NCBI GenBank assembly: GCA_023395255.1
Contig: JAEWZN010000019.1
Span: forward strand, 110,654 to 174,653
DNA from: Deferribacteres bacterium
GTDB lineage: Bacteria; Chrysiogenota; Deferribacteres; Deferribacterales; Geovibrionaceae
Length of the DNA: 64,000 bases
Direction of reading: 5' to 3'
In this document: positions 55,087-63,873 of the stretch, piece after piece
Layout: each line of letters begins with the position of its first letter
Position numbering within the stretch: position 1 is the first letter of the stretch
Notes under the pieces: generated by a model
Seen by the model: the letters and a program-made list of their open reading frames with translations, nothing else
The model's database searches: none
Told to the model about the DNA's origin: nothing
Position numbers and translations under genes: made by a program

Positions 55087-55887
55087 CTATTTTACTGAAA
55101 AGCCCACAACGGCTTCGGGTGTGATAACTCTGAATGTGAAAGATTCCGTAAGGAACAGGTGCACTTTTTCGGAATCGTGGTTGTGGTAGCCCACTGCGAA
55201 GTCCTGCCCCACTGTGAGTTCAAGGTCGCCTTCTCTGTCCGCGACGAGGAGAGCACCGTCAACCGCTTCCGAGTATACAACTGAGCCCTTGATCTGCTGT
55301 TTGATCAAATCGCCCAGTGTTCCGCCGGGGAAGAGCCGTGCGAGGTATTTCCACAAGGCAGGGCTGACCACAAGGTTAGCGCCGCCAGTGATCCCTTCCT
55401 TCATCATGCGTGTTTGAGCTTCGCTCACAGCGTCCACAATGCTGTCCTTGTCCAGCGTCATGGCAATTTTTGACTTGGCAGTAAGCTGGTTCAACCCCAC
55501 AATACCGCTGTCCTTAAAACCGTTGAATACGGCGTTTTCCTCGAATGCGGCAAGTTTTCTGGCTGCTTCTGTGAGGGGCTCCAGTTCAAGGTCTTTTGCG
55601 CCCCTGTCTATGTTGTCCAGTTCCCAAATATCCAGCGAGAAGTTAACCCTAGCCTCAACAAGGGGAAGAACTTTGTGTACGCCGAAGCATACCTCGCCTG
55701 CTTTCTGCTTAGAGGGGAGAGCAAGACGGCCGACGCTTACTGATGTGTAATCTATGCCGTAAGGGCCTTCAACATCCGCAAACTTTCTGGCGGAAAGGTT
55801 AGCGGACAGGGTTTCTTTAGCGAGTGTGTTTATCTCTTTCCATGCTGCTGCGCTGATGGGTGCAAAATCTTTTCTGAGCAGATTCAT
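55087..55887 (-). CDS. Encapsulin shell protein (family 1)
   Basis: HK97-fold protein that self-assembles into a nanocompartment around cargo enzymes. The 266-residue product has the family opening MNLLRKDFAPISAAAWKEI, ARKFADVEGPYG, and PLVEARVNFSLDIWELDNIDRG, all typical of linocin-type (family 1) encapsulins. GAGGAGG lies before the ATG. The gene for its cargo, a ferritin-like protein with a C-terminal loading peptide, is 14 bases upstream. Confidence 0.96.
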   Translation of the reverse strand: MNLLRKDFAPISAAAWKEINTLAKETLSANLSARKFADVEGPYGIDYTSVSVGRLALPSKQKAGEVCFGVHKVLPLVEARVNFSLDIWELDNIDRGAKDLELEPLTEAARKLAAFEENAVFNGFKDSGIVGLNQLTAKSKIAMTLDKDSIVDAVSEAQTRMMKEGITGGANLVVSPALWKYLARLFPGGTLGDLIKQQIKGSVVYSEAVDGALLVADREGDLELTVGQDFAVGYHNHDSEKVHLFLTESFTFRVITPEAVVGFSVK

Positions 55888-55901
55888 ACATTCCTCCTCA
55901 A

Positions 55902-56273
55902 TTATTTTTTCTTAAGGCTGCCTATTCCGAGCCCGCCGCTTTCGCCTGCTGCCGGTTCAGCGCCTTCTGCGGAAGCTCCCGAAAGGAATTCATCTTCCAC
56001 TTCTTTATATCCCTGCTGGTAAAACTCTTCCTCCTGAGGATCAAGCTCCTTAAGCAGACGCAGGAATTCTCCGGCGTGCACCTTCTCCTCGTCGGCTATA
56101 TCCATAAGAACCGCCTGAGCCAGCTTGTTATCTGTGGATTCAGCAAGCTGCTGATAAAGCTGGATAGCCTCATACTCTGCCGCCACCATAAAACGGATGG
56201 CTCTGACAAGCTCCTGATCGGTAAGTTTGCGATCATGCTTTAAACCGCTGAAAGGATTTCCAAAATCGGGCAT
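55902..56273 (-). CDS. Encapsulated ferritin-like protein (EncFtn)
   Basis: Iron-oxidising cargo of the encapsulin, 123 residues. A two-helix ferritin half-fold with Glu33/Glu35 (AAEYEA) and Glu63-X2-His66 (DEEKVH), so the di-iron site would form between subunits, as in characterised EncFtn proteins. A flexible acidic linker (about 93-112) leads to the C-terminal tail GGLGIGSLKKK (113-123), matching the cargo-loading peptides that bind the inner shell. AGGAGG precedes the ATG. It is the first gene of a two-gene iron storage operon. Confidence 0.94.
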   Translation of the reverse strand: MPDFGNPFSGLKHDRKLTDQELVRAIRFMVAAEYEAIQLYQQLAESTDNKLAQAVLMDIADEEKVHAGEFLRLLKELDPQEEEFYQQGYKEVEDEFLSGASAEGAEPAAGESGGLGIGSLKKK

Positions 56274-56495
56274 ATTAACCTCCTGTCTCCTTTTTACTTA
56301 ATAATACAATATAAATCGTGATATTTCGCAACGATCATTCATGAGAATTAATATAGTTTTATTTTTTAAAAACACAAAGGATAATTTTTATTATTTACAT
56401 TAAATTTATTAAGAAATCAAATGTGATACAAAAACTGTTGAAAATAAAGCCGATGCCGAATAGTATTTTATGATTCAATATCATTGAGGTGTTTC

Positions 56496-56672
56496 ATGAA
56501 ACTCAGCGCTCCGAAATTTATCACATGGCTTCTGGGGACTTTTTTAGGGGTTCTCGGACTACTTATCTATTTCGGCGTGGTGAGCATCAGCGTCATGACT
56601 TTCAGCCCGTTCTGGCTTGTTGTGGCAGGTTTCGGAATACTCGCCGCCGCTCCTCTCTTCTCCGGTCTTTAA
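56496..56672 (+). CDS. Small two-helix membrane protein, function unknown
   Basis: A 58-residue hydrophobic protein with two predicted membrane segments (about 8-30 and 36-57). Start at the ATG at 56496, with TGAGGTG upstream. It stands alone on the plus strand between the encapsulin operon and a repeat cluster. No family is recognised. Confidence 0.65.
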   Translation: MKLSAPKFITWLLGTFLGVLGLLIYFGVVSISVMTFSPFWLVVAGFGILAAAPLFSGL

Positions 56673-56700
56673 AGCTGTCTGCTATCCTGCATATCTTCTT

Positions 56701-56740
56701 AAAATCCCCCTCAGTCCCCCTTTATTAAAGGGGGAAGTTA
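56701..56740 (+). repeat. C-rich palindromic repeat (CCCCCTTT type), copy 3
   Basis: Nearly identical to the element at 29836-29877: two C-rich blocks and stem CCCCCTTT / AAAGGGGG (56716-56734) around ATT. It lies 40 bases left of the reverse-oriented interspersed repeat at 56781. Confidence 0.75.
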
Positions 56741-56780
56741 CTGCCTCCAAAAGTAAAATACATTCTATGAACGCAAGTGA

Positions 56781-56860
56781 AACATTCGAAGTGAAGCCGA
56801 ACAGGTTCGGCGCGAGTGTGTGCGTAAAAAACACAGGATGTACCGTTTCTGAATTATCAT
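56781..56860 (-). repeat. Interspersed repeat, unit D (reverse orientation)
   Basis: Read on the minus strand it has the same core as units A-C with a few base changes (TTCAGAAACGGTACATCCTG), then an arm with ACACTCGCGCC and a palindrome GCCGAAC / GTTCGGC (56796-56811). This confirms the family is dispersed, about 27 kb from the other copies, and occurs in both orientations. Confidence 0.75.
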
Positions 56861-56868
56861 GAATAAAA

Positions 56869-56903
56869 AAAGCGGCTTCCCCGAATTTCAGGAAAGCCGC
56901 TTT
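56869..56903 (-). terminator. Terminator of the multiheme cytochrome gene
   Basis: Inverted repeat AAAGCGGCTTCC / GGAAAGCCGCTTT (one mismatch), followed on the minus strand by a T run, 28 bases after the cytochrome stop. Confidence 0.8.
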
Positions 56904-56931
56904 GCAGTATCTTGTTAAAATATTCTGATTA

Positions 56932-58428
56932 TTACTTATGGCATGTGTTGCATGTCTTTTTCACACGCTGTTTCGTGTGGCAGTCGATGCAGAGTTTGTC
57001 GTGGAAATCGTTTTTCATGCCTTTTATTTCGCCTACTTCAAACTTGAGAACGCCTGATTCAGGATCAGAGTGGCATTCTGTGCATGCCATCTTCTGAGCA
57101 TGTGCAAGGTGCTCAAAGTTTACTGCGGGCTTTGTGGGAGCGGGAACATATTTTTCTGCGATGTTGATTATCTCCATAGCGGAAGCAATGTCCATAAGCT
57201 CTGCGGGGTTGCCTGCAAAAGCCGGAGCAGCGGGTGCTGCCTCTGCTGATGCTTTCTGAACGACGGGTGTTGCTTTCTCTTCGGCAACAGGCGCTGTCCA
57301 TGTGTCTATGGCTTCCGTAAGCTCAACCGCTCTTGTGAAGAGGGCATCAAGGTAGTCAGGGTTGTGAATGCCTTTTGAGCCGTCCATCTCAGCGATTCTG
57401 ATTATGCGCGCGTATTCATTGAAGAGAGCGCGTTTGCCCATGGGCATGTCACTTCTTTCAGTGAAAAGCTGTGCATATTTAGCTTTAACTTCTTCCAGTC
57501 TCTCGGCGAATGCGGCCTGTGTGTCTGTCATGATGTCAGCGTATGAATCATCATGGCAGGCGATGCATTTGTCTGTGTTGGGGCGCTCAAAGGCAGAGTC
57601 GTGGCAGTCTGAGCAGGAAAGGTCAGCCATGTACCATCTCATCTCGTCTACGCCTTTAACATATGTGCCTTCCTGGAGGCCTTTCTGCATTGTATGGCAA
57701 GCAGCGCAGTCCTCATTTGCGGGAACAGTCTGCACTTTTTCTCTTACTGTGTCGTGGCAGTCGAAGCATGTCTGCATTTTGGGCTTGTTGTAAAGCTCAC
57801 CGCCATGGGCAACGCCGAGGTGGCAGTTTGTGCAGAGGAGACCTGCGCCTATGTGTTTTGCGTGGTTAGGCTCAACACCTTTGGTTACAGGTTCGCCGGT
57901 TATGCTTGCGAGTCCGTATGTTGTTCTGTAGGTGGGGTTCTTAACTTCGTCGATGTTTCTGAAATGGATACCGACTGAGATAAGCTTTTCCCTGCGGAGC
58001 TGCTGATTAACGTCATCCGAGTGGCAGAAAAGACATGCCGCATCCGGAGCAGCGTGTTCTGCCGCAACAGGATCAGTAGCCGCATGTGTGAGAAGCTCGA
58101 CAATTTTCTCTTCTGAAACGAATATCTGATATAAAAGACTTTTTGTACCGGCTATGACGTGTGCGTCAAGATAACCGAGTACTCCTGGATTGCCGTGACA
58201 GTCAAGACAGCTTACGTCCGCCTTGCTGTGGATATTTTTGTCCCATGTGTAGTGTTCGCCCCGTACGCCGACTCTCTGTTCTGCATGACATGTTTTACAG
58301 AATGTGTCCGTACTGGTCATGTGCATAGCCTCAAGACCGCCAAAAGTGGCTCCCACAACAATAACAATTATGGCAAGTACGAAGATGAGAGGGTCTTTAC
58401 GGCTGAAGTTTTTGAGTTTCTGCCACAT
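56932..58428 (-). CDS. Membrane-anchored 11-heme c-type cytochrome (NapC/NirT-like N-terminus)
   Basis: A 498-residue multiheme cytochrome. One N-terminal membrane anchor (about 12-36) followed by the NapC/NirT-like segment EAMHMTSTDTFCKTCH. Eleven CXXCH motifs begin at Cys44, 74, 132, 199, 221, 241, 272, 288, 449, 480 and 493; the last ends one residue from the C-terminus. A 150-residue heme-free stretch with an Ala/Pro-rich linker (about 381-408) separates the first eight from the last three, which look like a small c7-type domain. It probably moves electrons from quinol to periplasmic acceptors. AAGGCTTTTA precedes the ATG. The exact partner is unknown. Confidence 0.93.
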   Translation of the reverse strand: MWQKLKNFSRKDPLIFVLAIIVIVVGATFGGLEAMHMTSTDTFCKTCHAEQRVGVRGEHYTWDKNIHSKADVSCLDCHGNPGVLGYLDAHVIAGTKSLLYQIFVSEEKIVELLTHAATDPVAAEHAAPDAACLFCHSDDVNQQLRREKLISVGIHFRNIDEVKNPTYRTTYGLASITGEPVTKGVEPNHAKHIGAGLLCTNCHLGVAHGGELYNKPKMQTCFDCHDTVREKVQTVPANEDCAACHTMQKGLQEGTYVKGVDEMRWYMADLSCSDCHDSAFERPNTDKCIACHDDSYADIMTDTQAAFAERLEEVKAKYAQLFTERSDMPMGKRALFNEYARIIRIAEMDGSKGIHNPDYLDALFTRAVELTEAIDTWTAPVAEEKATPVVQKASAEAAPAAPAFAGNPAELMDIASAMEIINIAEKYVPAPTKPAVNFEHLAHAQKMACTECHSDPESGVLKFEVGEIKGMKNDFHDKLCIDCHTKQRVKKTCNTCHK

Positions 58429-58452
58429 TAAAAGCCTCCGTTATGGTGAAAG

Positions 58453-58491
58453 AAGGGCAGGAAGACCTTTGCGGAAATTCCTGCCCTTTTA
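58453..58491 (-). terminator. Terminator between atpE and the multiheme cytochrome gene
   Basis: Stem AAGGGCAGGAA / TTCCTGCCCTT (58453-58463 and 58478-58488), 15 bases after the atpE stop on the minus strand. The T tract is on the plus side, so termination leftward is likely partial. Confidence 0.6.
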
Positions 58492-58505
58492 TTGGTGCCT
58501 GTTAA

Positions 58506-58820
58506 TTAAACAACAAGAAGAAGGATAAGTGCAACTACGAGTGCGTAGATTGCGATTGACTCGATAAGTGCAAGACCGATGATCATAGTAGTGGAGATTT
58601 TACCGGATGCACTGGGGTTTCTGGAGATACCTTCAACTGCGCCGCGGATAGCGTTACCCTGACCCATACCGGTTCCGAGAGCTGCTATACCCATACCGAA
58701 GCCTGCTGCTATGTAGTGTGCCCATTTGTAAGTTTCGCCGCCTTCTGCTGCGAATGCGCTTACTGAAAATACAGCCATGATTGCTGCTACGTTGAAAAGA
58801 ATTTTTGCTGCTTTAGACAT
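58506..58820 (-). CDS. atpE: AtpE, F0 ATP synthase subunit c
   Basis: Proteolipid of the ion-driven rotor, 104 residues. The N-terminal ~25 residues look like a signal peptide ([18 protein letters not shown], then AEGGE), followed by the two-helix hairpin. The ion-binding carboxylate is in helix 2 ([11 protein letters not shown]), with [14 protein letters not shown] in helix 1. The Gln and the Glu-Ser pair occur in some sodium-binding c rings, but also in proteobacterial proton ones. AGGAGG precedes the ATG. Last gene of atpZ-atpI-atpB-atpE; F1 genes are elsewhere. Confidence 0.95.
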   Translation of the reverse strand: MSKAAKILFNVAAIMAVFSVSAFAAEGGETYKWAHYIAAGFGMGIAALGTGMGQGNAIRGAVEGISRNPSASGKISTTMIIGLALIESIAIYALVVALILLLVV

Positions 58821-58849
58821 TTAAGTCCTCCTGAATATTAGTTTATCTC

Positions 58850-59521
58850 TTAGTGTGCTTCTTCAAGTGCACCACTGATATAGATCATTGAAAGCATCAT
58901 GAACACATATGCCTGAAGGGCGCCTGTGAACATGCCGAGCATAACCATGGGCAGGGGTATAAGGAAGGGTACGAGCATGAAAAGAATAACTATAACAAGC
59001 TCCTCACCGAACACGTTACCAAAAAGCCTCATGGAGAGGGACATGGGTCTGGCCAGGTGACCTATGACCTCGATGATGAACATAAGGGGGGCAAGAAAAG
59101 CCACGGGGCCGAGGAAATGCTTGATGTAGTGTGCGCCGTGTTTCTTAATGCCTATCGCCTGATAAGTAAAAAATACTACCAGAGCGGGTGCTATGGTTGA
59201 GTTAAGGTTGGATGTGGGAGCCAGAAATCCGGGTATAAGCCCCATCCAGTTGGAGAAAAGTACATAAACACCTATACCGAAAATGAGGGGTATGTAGGGT
59301 TTTCCTTCCTCGCCCATGAGTTCAACGCCCATGTTGTAAACTGCGCCCACAGCCATCTCGAAAGCGCCCTGGGTTCTGCCGGGGATTTCGCTGCCTTGTC
59401 TGGAGGCTATGCTTCCGAGGAAAAGGGTGAACAGCATAACAAGGAAAGTCATCATGACATGCCAGTATGTGTGCCCGATGTCCGCGGGAAAAAGCATGGA
59501 AATATTAAGGGGGTGTTCCAT
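58850..59521 (-). CDS. atpB: AtpB, F0 ATP synthase subunit a
   Basis: Stator subunit with the ion half-channels, 223 residues and about five or six membrane helices. The essential arginine is in SLSMRLFGNVFGEELV near 165, the most conserved stretch of the family. CGGAG precedes the ATG. It is 50 bases after atpI and 29 before atpE. Confidence 0.96.
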   Translation of the reverse strand: MEHPLNISMLFPADIGHTYWHVMMTFLVMLFTLFLGSIASRQGSEIPGRTQGAFEMAVGAVYNMGVELMGEEGKPYIPLIFGIGVYVLFSNWMGLIPGFLAPTSNLNSTIAPALVVFFTYQAIGIKKHGAHYIKHFLGPVAFLAPLMFIIEVIGHLARPMSLSMRLFGNVFGEELVIVILFMLVPFLIPLPMVMLGMFTGALQAYVFMMLSMIYISGALEEAH

Positions 59522-59571
59522 CTCTAAATTCTCCGTAAAAACAATTTAAAACTTTTAAGGTCAGGCGAAAG

Positions 59572-59955
59572 TCAAGCCGACCCGCCGCATCCGTCTGATG
59601 TATCATCAGTTTCGGCGCGGTAGTGATGAATGGCGACCGGAAGAATACTAAGGGGTACGACAGAGATCCCTACGAGTATGCCAATCATGCTGACGCGGAG
59701 GTATTCATAAGCAGCCCAGACAGCGACTCCGGTTCCCAGCAGCCTTATTTGAGTATTAAAGGCCAGTGCACCGAAAATCTTACCTTCAAAAGCACTTGTT
59801 ATCTTCCGTGAGAGCATGAAAAAGTTCAGAGCGGCAATCATATAACCGCACAGAACCCCGGCCGTGAAACTTTTATTAAAAAAGATCGTGCATACTGTAT
59901 ACAAGATAGCGAAAAAGATCAATGAAAGAATGAAGATTTTATTTGTTATCTTCAT
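59572..59955 (-). CDS. atpI: ATP synthase subunit I (AtpI-like)
   Basis: A 127-residue membrane protein with about four hydrophobic segments, of the AtpI/UncI type that assists c-ring assembly. SRKITSAFEGKIFGALAFNTQIRLLGTG is typical. The start is the ATG at 59955; an in-frame TTG three bases upstream is not needed. It overlaps the atpZ end by 17 bases. Its role is an inference from position and topology. Confidence 0.85.
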   Translation of the reverse strand: MKITNKIFILSLIFFAILYTVCTIFFNKSFTAGVLCGYMIAALNFFMLSRKITSAFEGKIFGALAFNTQIRLLGTGVAVWAAYEYLRVSMIGILVGISVVPLSILPVAIHHYRAETDDTSDGCGGSA

Positions 59956-60193
59956 CAAAAACGCCGGCTTTTTTCATAAAATAAATCATATTTTTAAATC
60001 CCGCAGCTATTCCGAAGAGCATGAAGATAAAGGTAAGAACGGGTTTAGTGCCGAAAAACTTATCAAGCCACCAGCCCATTCCTGTTCCGATGAGGATGCT
60101 GAACACGAAAGACATACCTATTGAACTGGCGTGCATTAGCCTGTCGGCTTTTTTGATTTTTGATTCCGGCTTATCTTTTTCTTCGCTGTTCAT
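59939..60193 (-). CDS. atpZ: AtpZ, AtpZ/AtpI-family protein
   Basis: An 84-residue protein with two membrane helices (about 24-44 and 50-70) and a GMSFVFSILIGTGMGWWLD motif, the core of the AtpZ/AtpI family found ahead of F0 genes; proposed to help Mg2+ or ion entry or c-ring assembly. GAGGGAG precedes the ATG. It heads the F0 operon and overlaps atpI by 17 bases. Confidence 0.88.
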   Translation of the reverse strand: MNSEEKDKPESKIKKADRLMHASSIGMSFVFSILIGTGMGWWLDKFFGTKPVLTFIFMLFGIAAGFKNMIYFMKKAGVFDEDNK

Positions 60194-60336
60194 AACACGC
60201 TCCCTCAGAAGCGGACATTAGCATACGGCGCTGCTTTTCTCAAGAAATTCCGGGCCCGCAAATTACCTGATGATTAAAAAGATGTATTGATCGTCAGGCT
60301 TTACGTGATATAAATATTAAACAAGCGGAGGAGCCT

Positions 60337-62031
60337 ATGAAGCTTAGCCCTAACGAACTTGCAATCATGTTTCTTTCGCTGGGCATTTTGCTTTTCACCG
60401 CCAAGCTTTTCGGTGAAATAGCCAAGAAATACGGCCAGCCTTCCGTTCTGGGCGAAATTCTTGCGGGGATAATCCTAGGTCCCACAGTTCTGGGTTTCTT
60501 TGCTCCTTCGGTCACTGACTTCCTTTTCCCCGCGGAAGGGCTCCGCAAAGTGGTTATGGACAGTATAGCCACTATCTCAATTGTTCTTTTCCTCCTTGTT
60601 GCAGGTATGGAAGCTGATATAGGCACAATCAGAAAGCAGGGGAAGCAGGTTTTCAGCATAGGCATTTCCGGCATCGTGGTTCCTTTTGCAATGGGCTTCG
60701 CGGTGACATATTTCTTTCCCGGCCTTTTCGGGATGGAGGCAGGGAGCGAGGCGCTTTTCTTTGCTCTTTTTATAGCCACTGCTCTGGCCATATCAGCCTT
60801 GCCTGTAATCGCCAAGACTCTGATGGATCTGAATTACTACAAGAGTGAGCTGGGTATGCTCATTGTAGCTTCCGCTATTTTTAACGATATTGTGGGCTGG
60901 ATGATGTTCGCCGCGGTGCTGAGCCTCGCCGGGAAAGGCGATGTCAACCATATGCCGATATATGTAACCATAACGCTGACACTGCTTTTCACCTTCTTTA
61001 TGATAACGATCATGCGCAGGCTGATTCATAAGATACTTCCGTGGGTTCAGGCTCATTTCAGCTGGCCGGAGGGGATTCTGGCGTTTTCGCTGGCTCTCAC
61101 CATGATCGGTGCTGCAGCAACGGAGATGATAGGGATTCACGCTATCTTCGGGGCTTTTCTGGTGGGGCTCGCTCTGGGTGACACCCACCATTTCAGGGAG
61201 AAAACAAGAACCATAATAGAACAGTTCGTCTCGGCATTTTTCGCACCGCTTTTCTTCGCCAGCATCGGTCTTAACGTAAACTTCGTAGCCAATTTCGATT
61301 TTACCATAACAGCAGTTTTTCTCGTGATAGGGACAATAGGCAAGGTTGTCGGATGCAGCGCCGCAGCCCGTTTTTCCGGTGAGGGCAAAAGGGAATCTCT
61401 GGCCATAGGCTTTGCCATGAACGCCCGCGGGGCAATGGAGATAATTCTGGGGCTTGTTGCGCTTAACTTCGGGCTGATAAACGAGAAGGTTTTCGTGGCG
61501 CTGGTGATACTCGCCATATCCACCTCCATGCTCAGCGGACCTGCGATGAAGAAGCTTCTTAAACTCAAAAAGAGCTTTAATTTCAGAGACTTTCTGGAGC
61601 CCAAGGCATTTGTTCTGATAAATAACCCTGTTGATAAATATAAAGCAATTGAGATGCTGTGTGCGCCACTTTCAGCAGTGACGGGAATCCGCTACGAAAT
61701 AATAAAGACAGCTGTTGTGGACAGAGAAGGCATTATGCCGACCGGGCTCAAGAATGGTGTCGCCATTCCCCATGCTAGGCTCAAAGAACTGAAAAAACCT
61801 GTGATAGCAGCAGGGGTAACATCGCACGGAATAGACTTCGGCTCAACGGACGGCAGCCCTGCGCACTGTGTGTTTCTGATACTTACCCCGGCTGAGGATA
61901 ATATGGCGCAGCTTGAAATTCTTTCCGGTATAGCAAGGGCTTTCAAGGAGCAGGAGTTCGACTCCAAAACAGTGAGACCAAACAACTTTACCGAGTTCAT
62001 ATCCATGATAAAAAGCAACGGCGGGGCATAA
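60337..62031 (+). CDS. CPA2-type cation/proton antiporter with a C-terminal PTS EIIA-like domain
   Basis: A 564-residue inner-membrane protein. Residues about 1-405 form a 12- to 13-helix Kef/NapA-like antiporter; IFNDIVGWMM places the ion-binding Asn183-Asp184 pair. Residues about 410-564 are a cytoplasmic domain of the PTS EIIA type-2 (fructose/nitrogen) family, with a His479 in NGVAIPHAR at the place of the phosphorylated His and PAEDNMAQLEILSGIARAF typical of EIIA. Together this suggests antiport tuned by a phosphate-relay state; inferred. Monocistronic, divergent from the atp operon. GGAGGAG precedes the ATG. Confidence 0.9.
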   Translation: MKLSPNELAIMFLSLGILLFTAKLFGEIAKKYGQPSVLGEILAGIILGPTVLGFFAPSVTDFLFPAEGLRKVVMDSIATISIVLFLLVAGMEADIGTIRKQGKQVFSIGISGIVVPFAMGFAVTYFFPGLFGMEAGSEALFFALFIATALAISALPVIAKTLMDLNYYKSELGMLIVASAIFNDIVGWMMFAAVLSLAGKGDVNHMPIYVTITLTLLFTFFMITIMRRLIHKILPWVQAHFSWPEGILAFSLALTMIGAAATEMIGIHAIFGAFLVGLALGDTHHFREKTRTIIEQFVSAFFAPLFFASIGLNVNFVANFDFTITAVFLVIGTIGKVVGCSAAARFSGEGKRESLAIGFAMNARGAMEIILGLVALNFGLINEKVFVALVILAISTSMLSGPAMKKLLKLKKSFNFRDFLEPKAFVLINNPVDKYKAIEMLCAPLSAVTGIRYEIIKTAVVDREGIMPTGLKNGVAIPHARLKELKKPVIAAGVTSHGIDFGSTDGSPAHCVFLILTPAEDNMAQLEILSGIARAFKEQEFDSKTVRPNNFTEFISMIKSNGGA

Positions 62032-62246
62032 GAAAGGAGCCCGAAGGCTCAGCAGTTTAAAAGATTTGTTGAAGAAAATTTTTGTATAGGGGGTATTTAA
62101 TGCCCCTATATTTTTTAAAAACTTTTTTAACATGTTGATTTTTTGTTATAAAAACATAAATGGATACAAATTTAACTTTGTAATTGTTTTATTGTTATCA
62201 AGATCAAAGTCGTATATTCTATTAAATCTCACAAAGGAATTATTAT

Positions 62247-63863
62247 ATGAAATTCAAGGCCGACCAATCTGAGCAAAAACTCAGAGGGGCGTACTATACC
62301 CCTATAGACATAGCAAAATATATTTGTGACTGGATTTCTCATGTTCGTCCTATAAAAATATTAGAGCCTAGTTGTGGCGATGGTATTTTTATTCAAGCAC
62401 TTCATGATGTAGGGCTTAAAAACATACAAATACAAGTAGCAGAGATTGATAGGAATGAGGCGGATAAAGCTGTCGAATTATCAAAGGGCTTGGATATTCC
62501 TTTAGATATTCATTTAGGAGATTTCTTAGATTGGGCTACGCCCGTTATTATACATAAACATGAACAGTTTGATGCAGTTATTGGTAATCCGCCGTTTATA
62601 AGATATCAGTTCCTTGAAAAATCTTTCCAAGACAATATAGAGTTTTTATTTAAAAGTCTGGATTTAAAATTCTCAAAACATACCAACGCTTGGGTTCCAT
62701 TTGTATTGGCTGGAGTCTCGTTATTGAAACCGGGTGGACGCCTAGGAATGGTAATTCCATCTGAATTGATTAATGTAATGCATTCCCAGCCTTTACGCCA
62801 GTTTCTTGGTGTAGAGTGCAGTAAAATTCTTATTATTGATCCAAAAGACATATGGTTTGAAGATACTCTACAGGGAGCAATAATATTGTTAGCCGAAAAG
62901 AAGTTAACTAACAACTGCGAGTCTCTTGGTGTAGCTATCAAACAAGTAGAAGGCTGGGATTTTCTTAATATTGACCCACAAACGGAATTTGAAAAAGCTA
63001 AGCCAATAAATGGAAAAACGGTAAGCGGGAAATGGACAAAGGCAATCCTAAACGAAAAAGAGATACATGTACTTGAAAAGACGCTGAAGAATAAAATGGT
63101 GCATCGGTTTTCTGATATTGCAAAAGTAGATGTCGGGATAGTTACTGGAGCAAATGATTTCTTTTTAGTTAAAGATTCTGTAGTTGAAGAATTCGATTTG
63201 CGCCCATACTCGCACCCTATGTTTGGGAGGAGTGAGCATTGTAAGGGCGTTATTTATGATCAGAACCAATTTAACTATAATAAAACAAGTGGGCATCCAA
63301 CAAATTTTATTTATTTATCAGATGAGTATGAAGTGCTACCGGATAAGGTCAAGAAGTATGTATTATTAGGTGAATTGCAAGATTTGCATACAAGGTATAA
63401 ATGCAGGATAAGAAAACCTTGGTATAAGGTGCCATCAGTATACTCTACCAATATTGGCATGCTTAAAAGAGCTCATGATGTACCAAGATTAATATTTAAC
63501 GAGTTAGGAGCCTACACTACTGATACCGCTTACAGAGTGGAGTCAAAGGGTGTTGCCCCAGAACTGCTGGTTTATTGCTTTATGAACCCGCTAACGGCTT
63601 TAATGGCAGAATTAGAGGGGCGCTCATATGGCGGCGGAGTTCTTGAGCTTGTCCCTTCTGAAATTGAAAAGCTTTATTTGCCTTTGCCTGATATTAATTT
63701 TAATTTGAGAGAGCTCGACAAAGATGTTAGAACCAAGGACTTTGACGAAATATTATTGGGGCATGGTCAAAAAATCTTATTAAAGATAGGGCTTAGTAAG
63801 GACGAAATTAAAGTTTTATTTACGGCATGGTCAAAACTTAAAAACAGAAGGCAGCGAAAATAA
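62247..63863 (+). CDS. N6-adenine DNA methyltransferase (restriction-modification type)
   Basis: A 538-residue class I methyltransferase that should methylate adenine in a specific DNA site. Motif X GAYYTP at 14-19, motif I LEPSCGDGIF at 39-48, and catalytic motif IV NPPF at 114-117 (Asn114). The C-terminal half (about 270-500) is the likely target-recognition domain. AAAGGAA precedes the ATG. Base and codon usage are much more AT-rich than the neighbours, a sign of transfer. No restriction enzyme gene is visible; the next feature is an insertion-sequence end. It could be a solitary or a Type II methyltransferase. Confidence 0.92.
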   Translation: MKFKADQSEQKLRGAYYTPIDIAKYICDWISHVRPIKILEPSCGDGIFIQALHDVGLKNIQIQVAEIDRNEADKAVELSKGLDIPLDIHLGDFLDWATPVIIHKHEQFDAVIGNPPFIRYQFLEKSFQDNIEFLFKSLDLKFSKHTNAWVPFVLAGVSLLKPGGRLGMVIPSELINVMHSQPLRQFLGVECSKILIIDPKDIWFEDTLQGAIILLAEKKLTNNCESLGVAIKQVEGWDFLNIDPQTEFEKAKPINGKTVSGKWTKAILNEKEIHVLEKTLKNKMVHRFSDIAKVDVGIVTGANDFFLVKDSVVEEFDLRPYSHPMFGRSEHCKGVIYDQNQFNYNKTSGHPTNFIYLSDEYEVLPDKVKKYVLLGELQDLHTRYKCRIRKPWYKVPSVYSTNIGMLKRAHDVPRLIFNELGAYTTDTAYRVESKGVAPELLVYCFMNPLTALMAELEGRSYGGGVLELVPSEIEKLYLPLPDINFNLRELDKDVRTKDFDEILLGHGQKILLKIGLSKDEIKVLFTAWSKLKNRRQRK

Positions 63864-63873
63864 AATTATCTTA

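Noticed and set aside
58506..60193. A complete ATP synthase operon
   Set aside because: Only F0-type genes (atpZ, atpI, atpB, atpE) are here; no atpF, H, A, G, D or C is present in the window.
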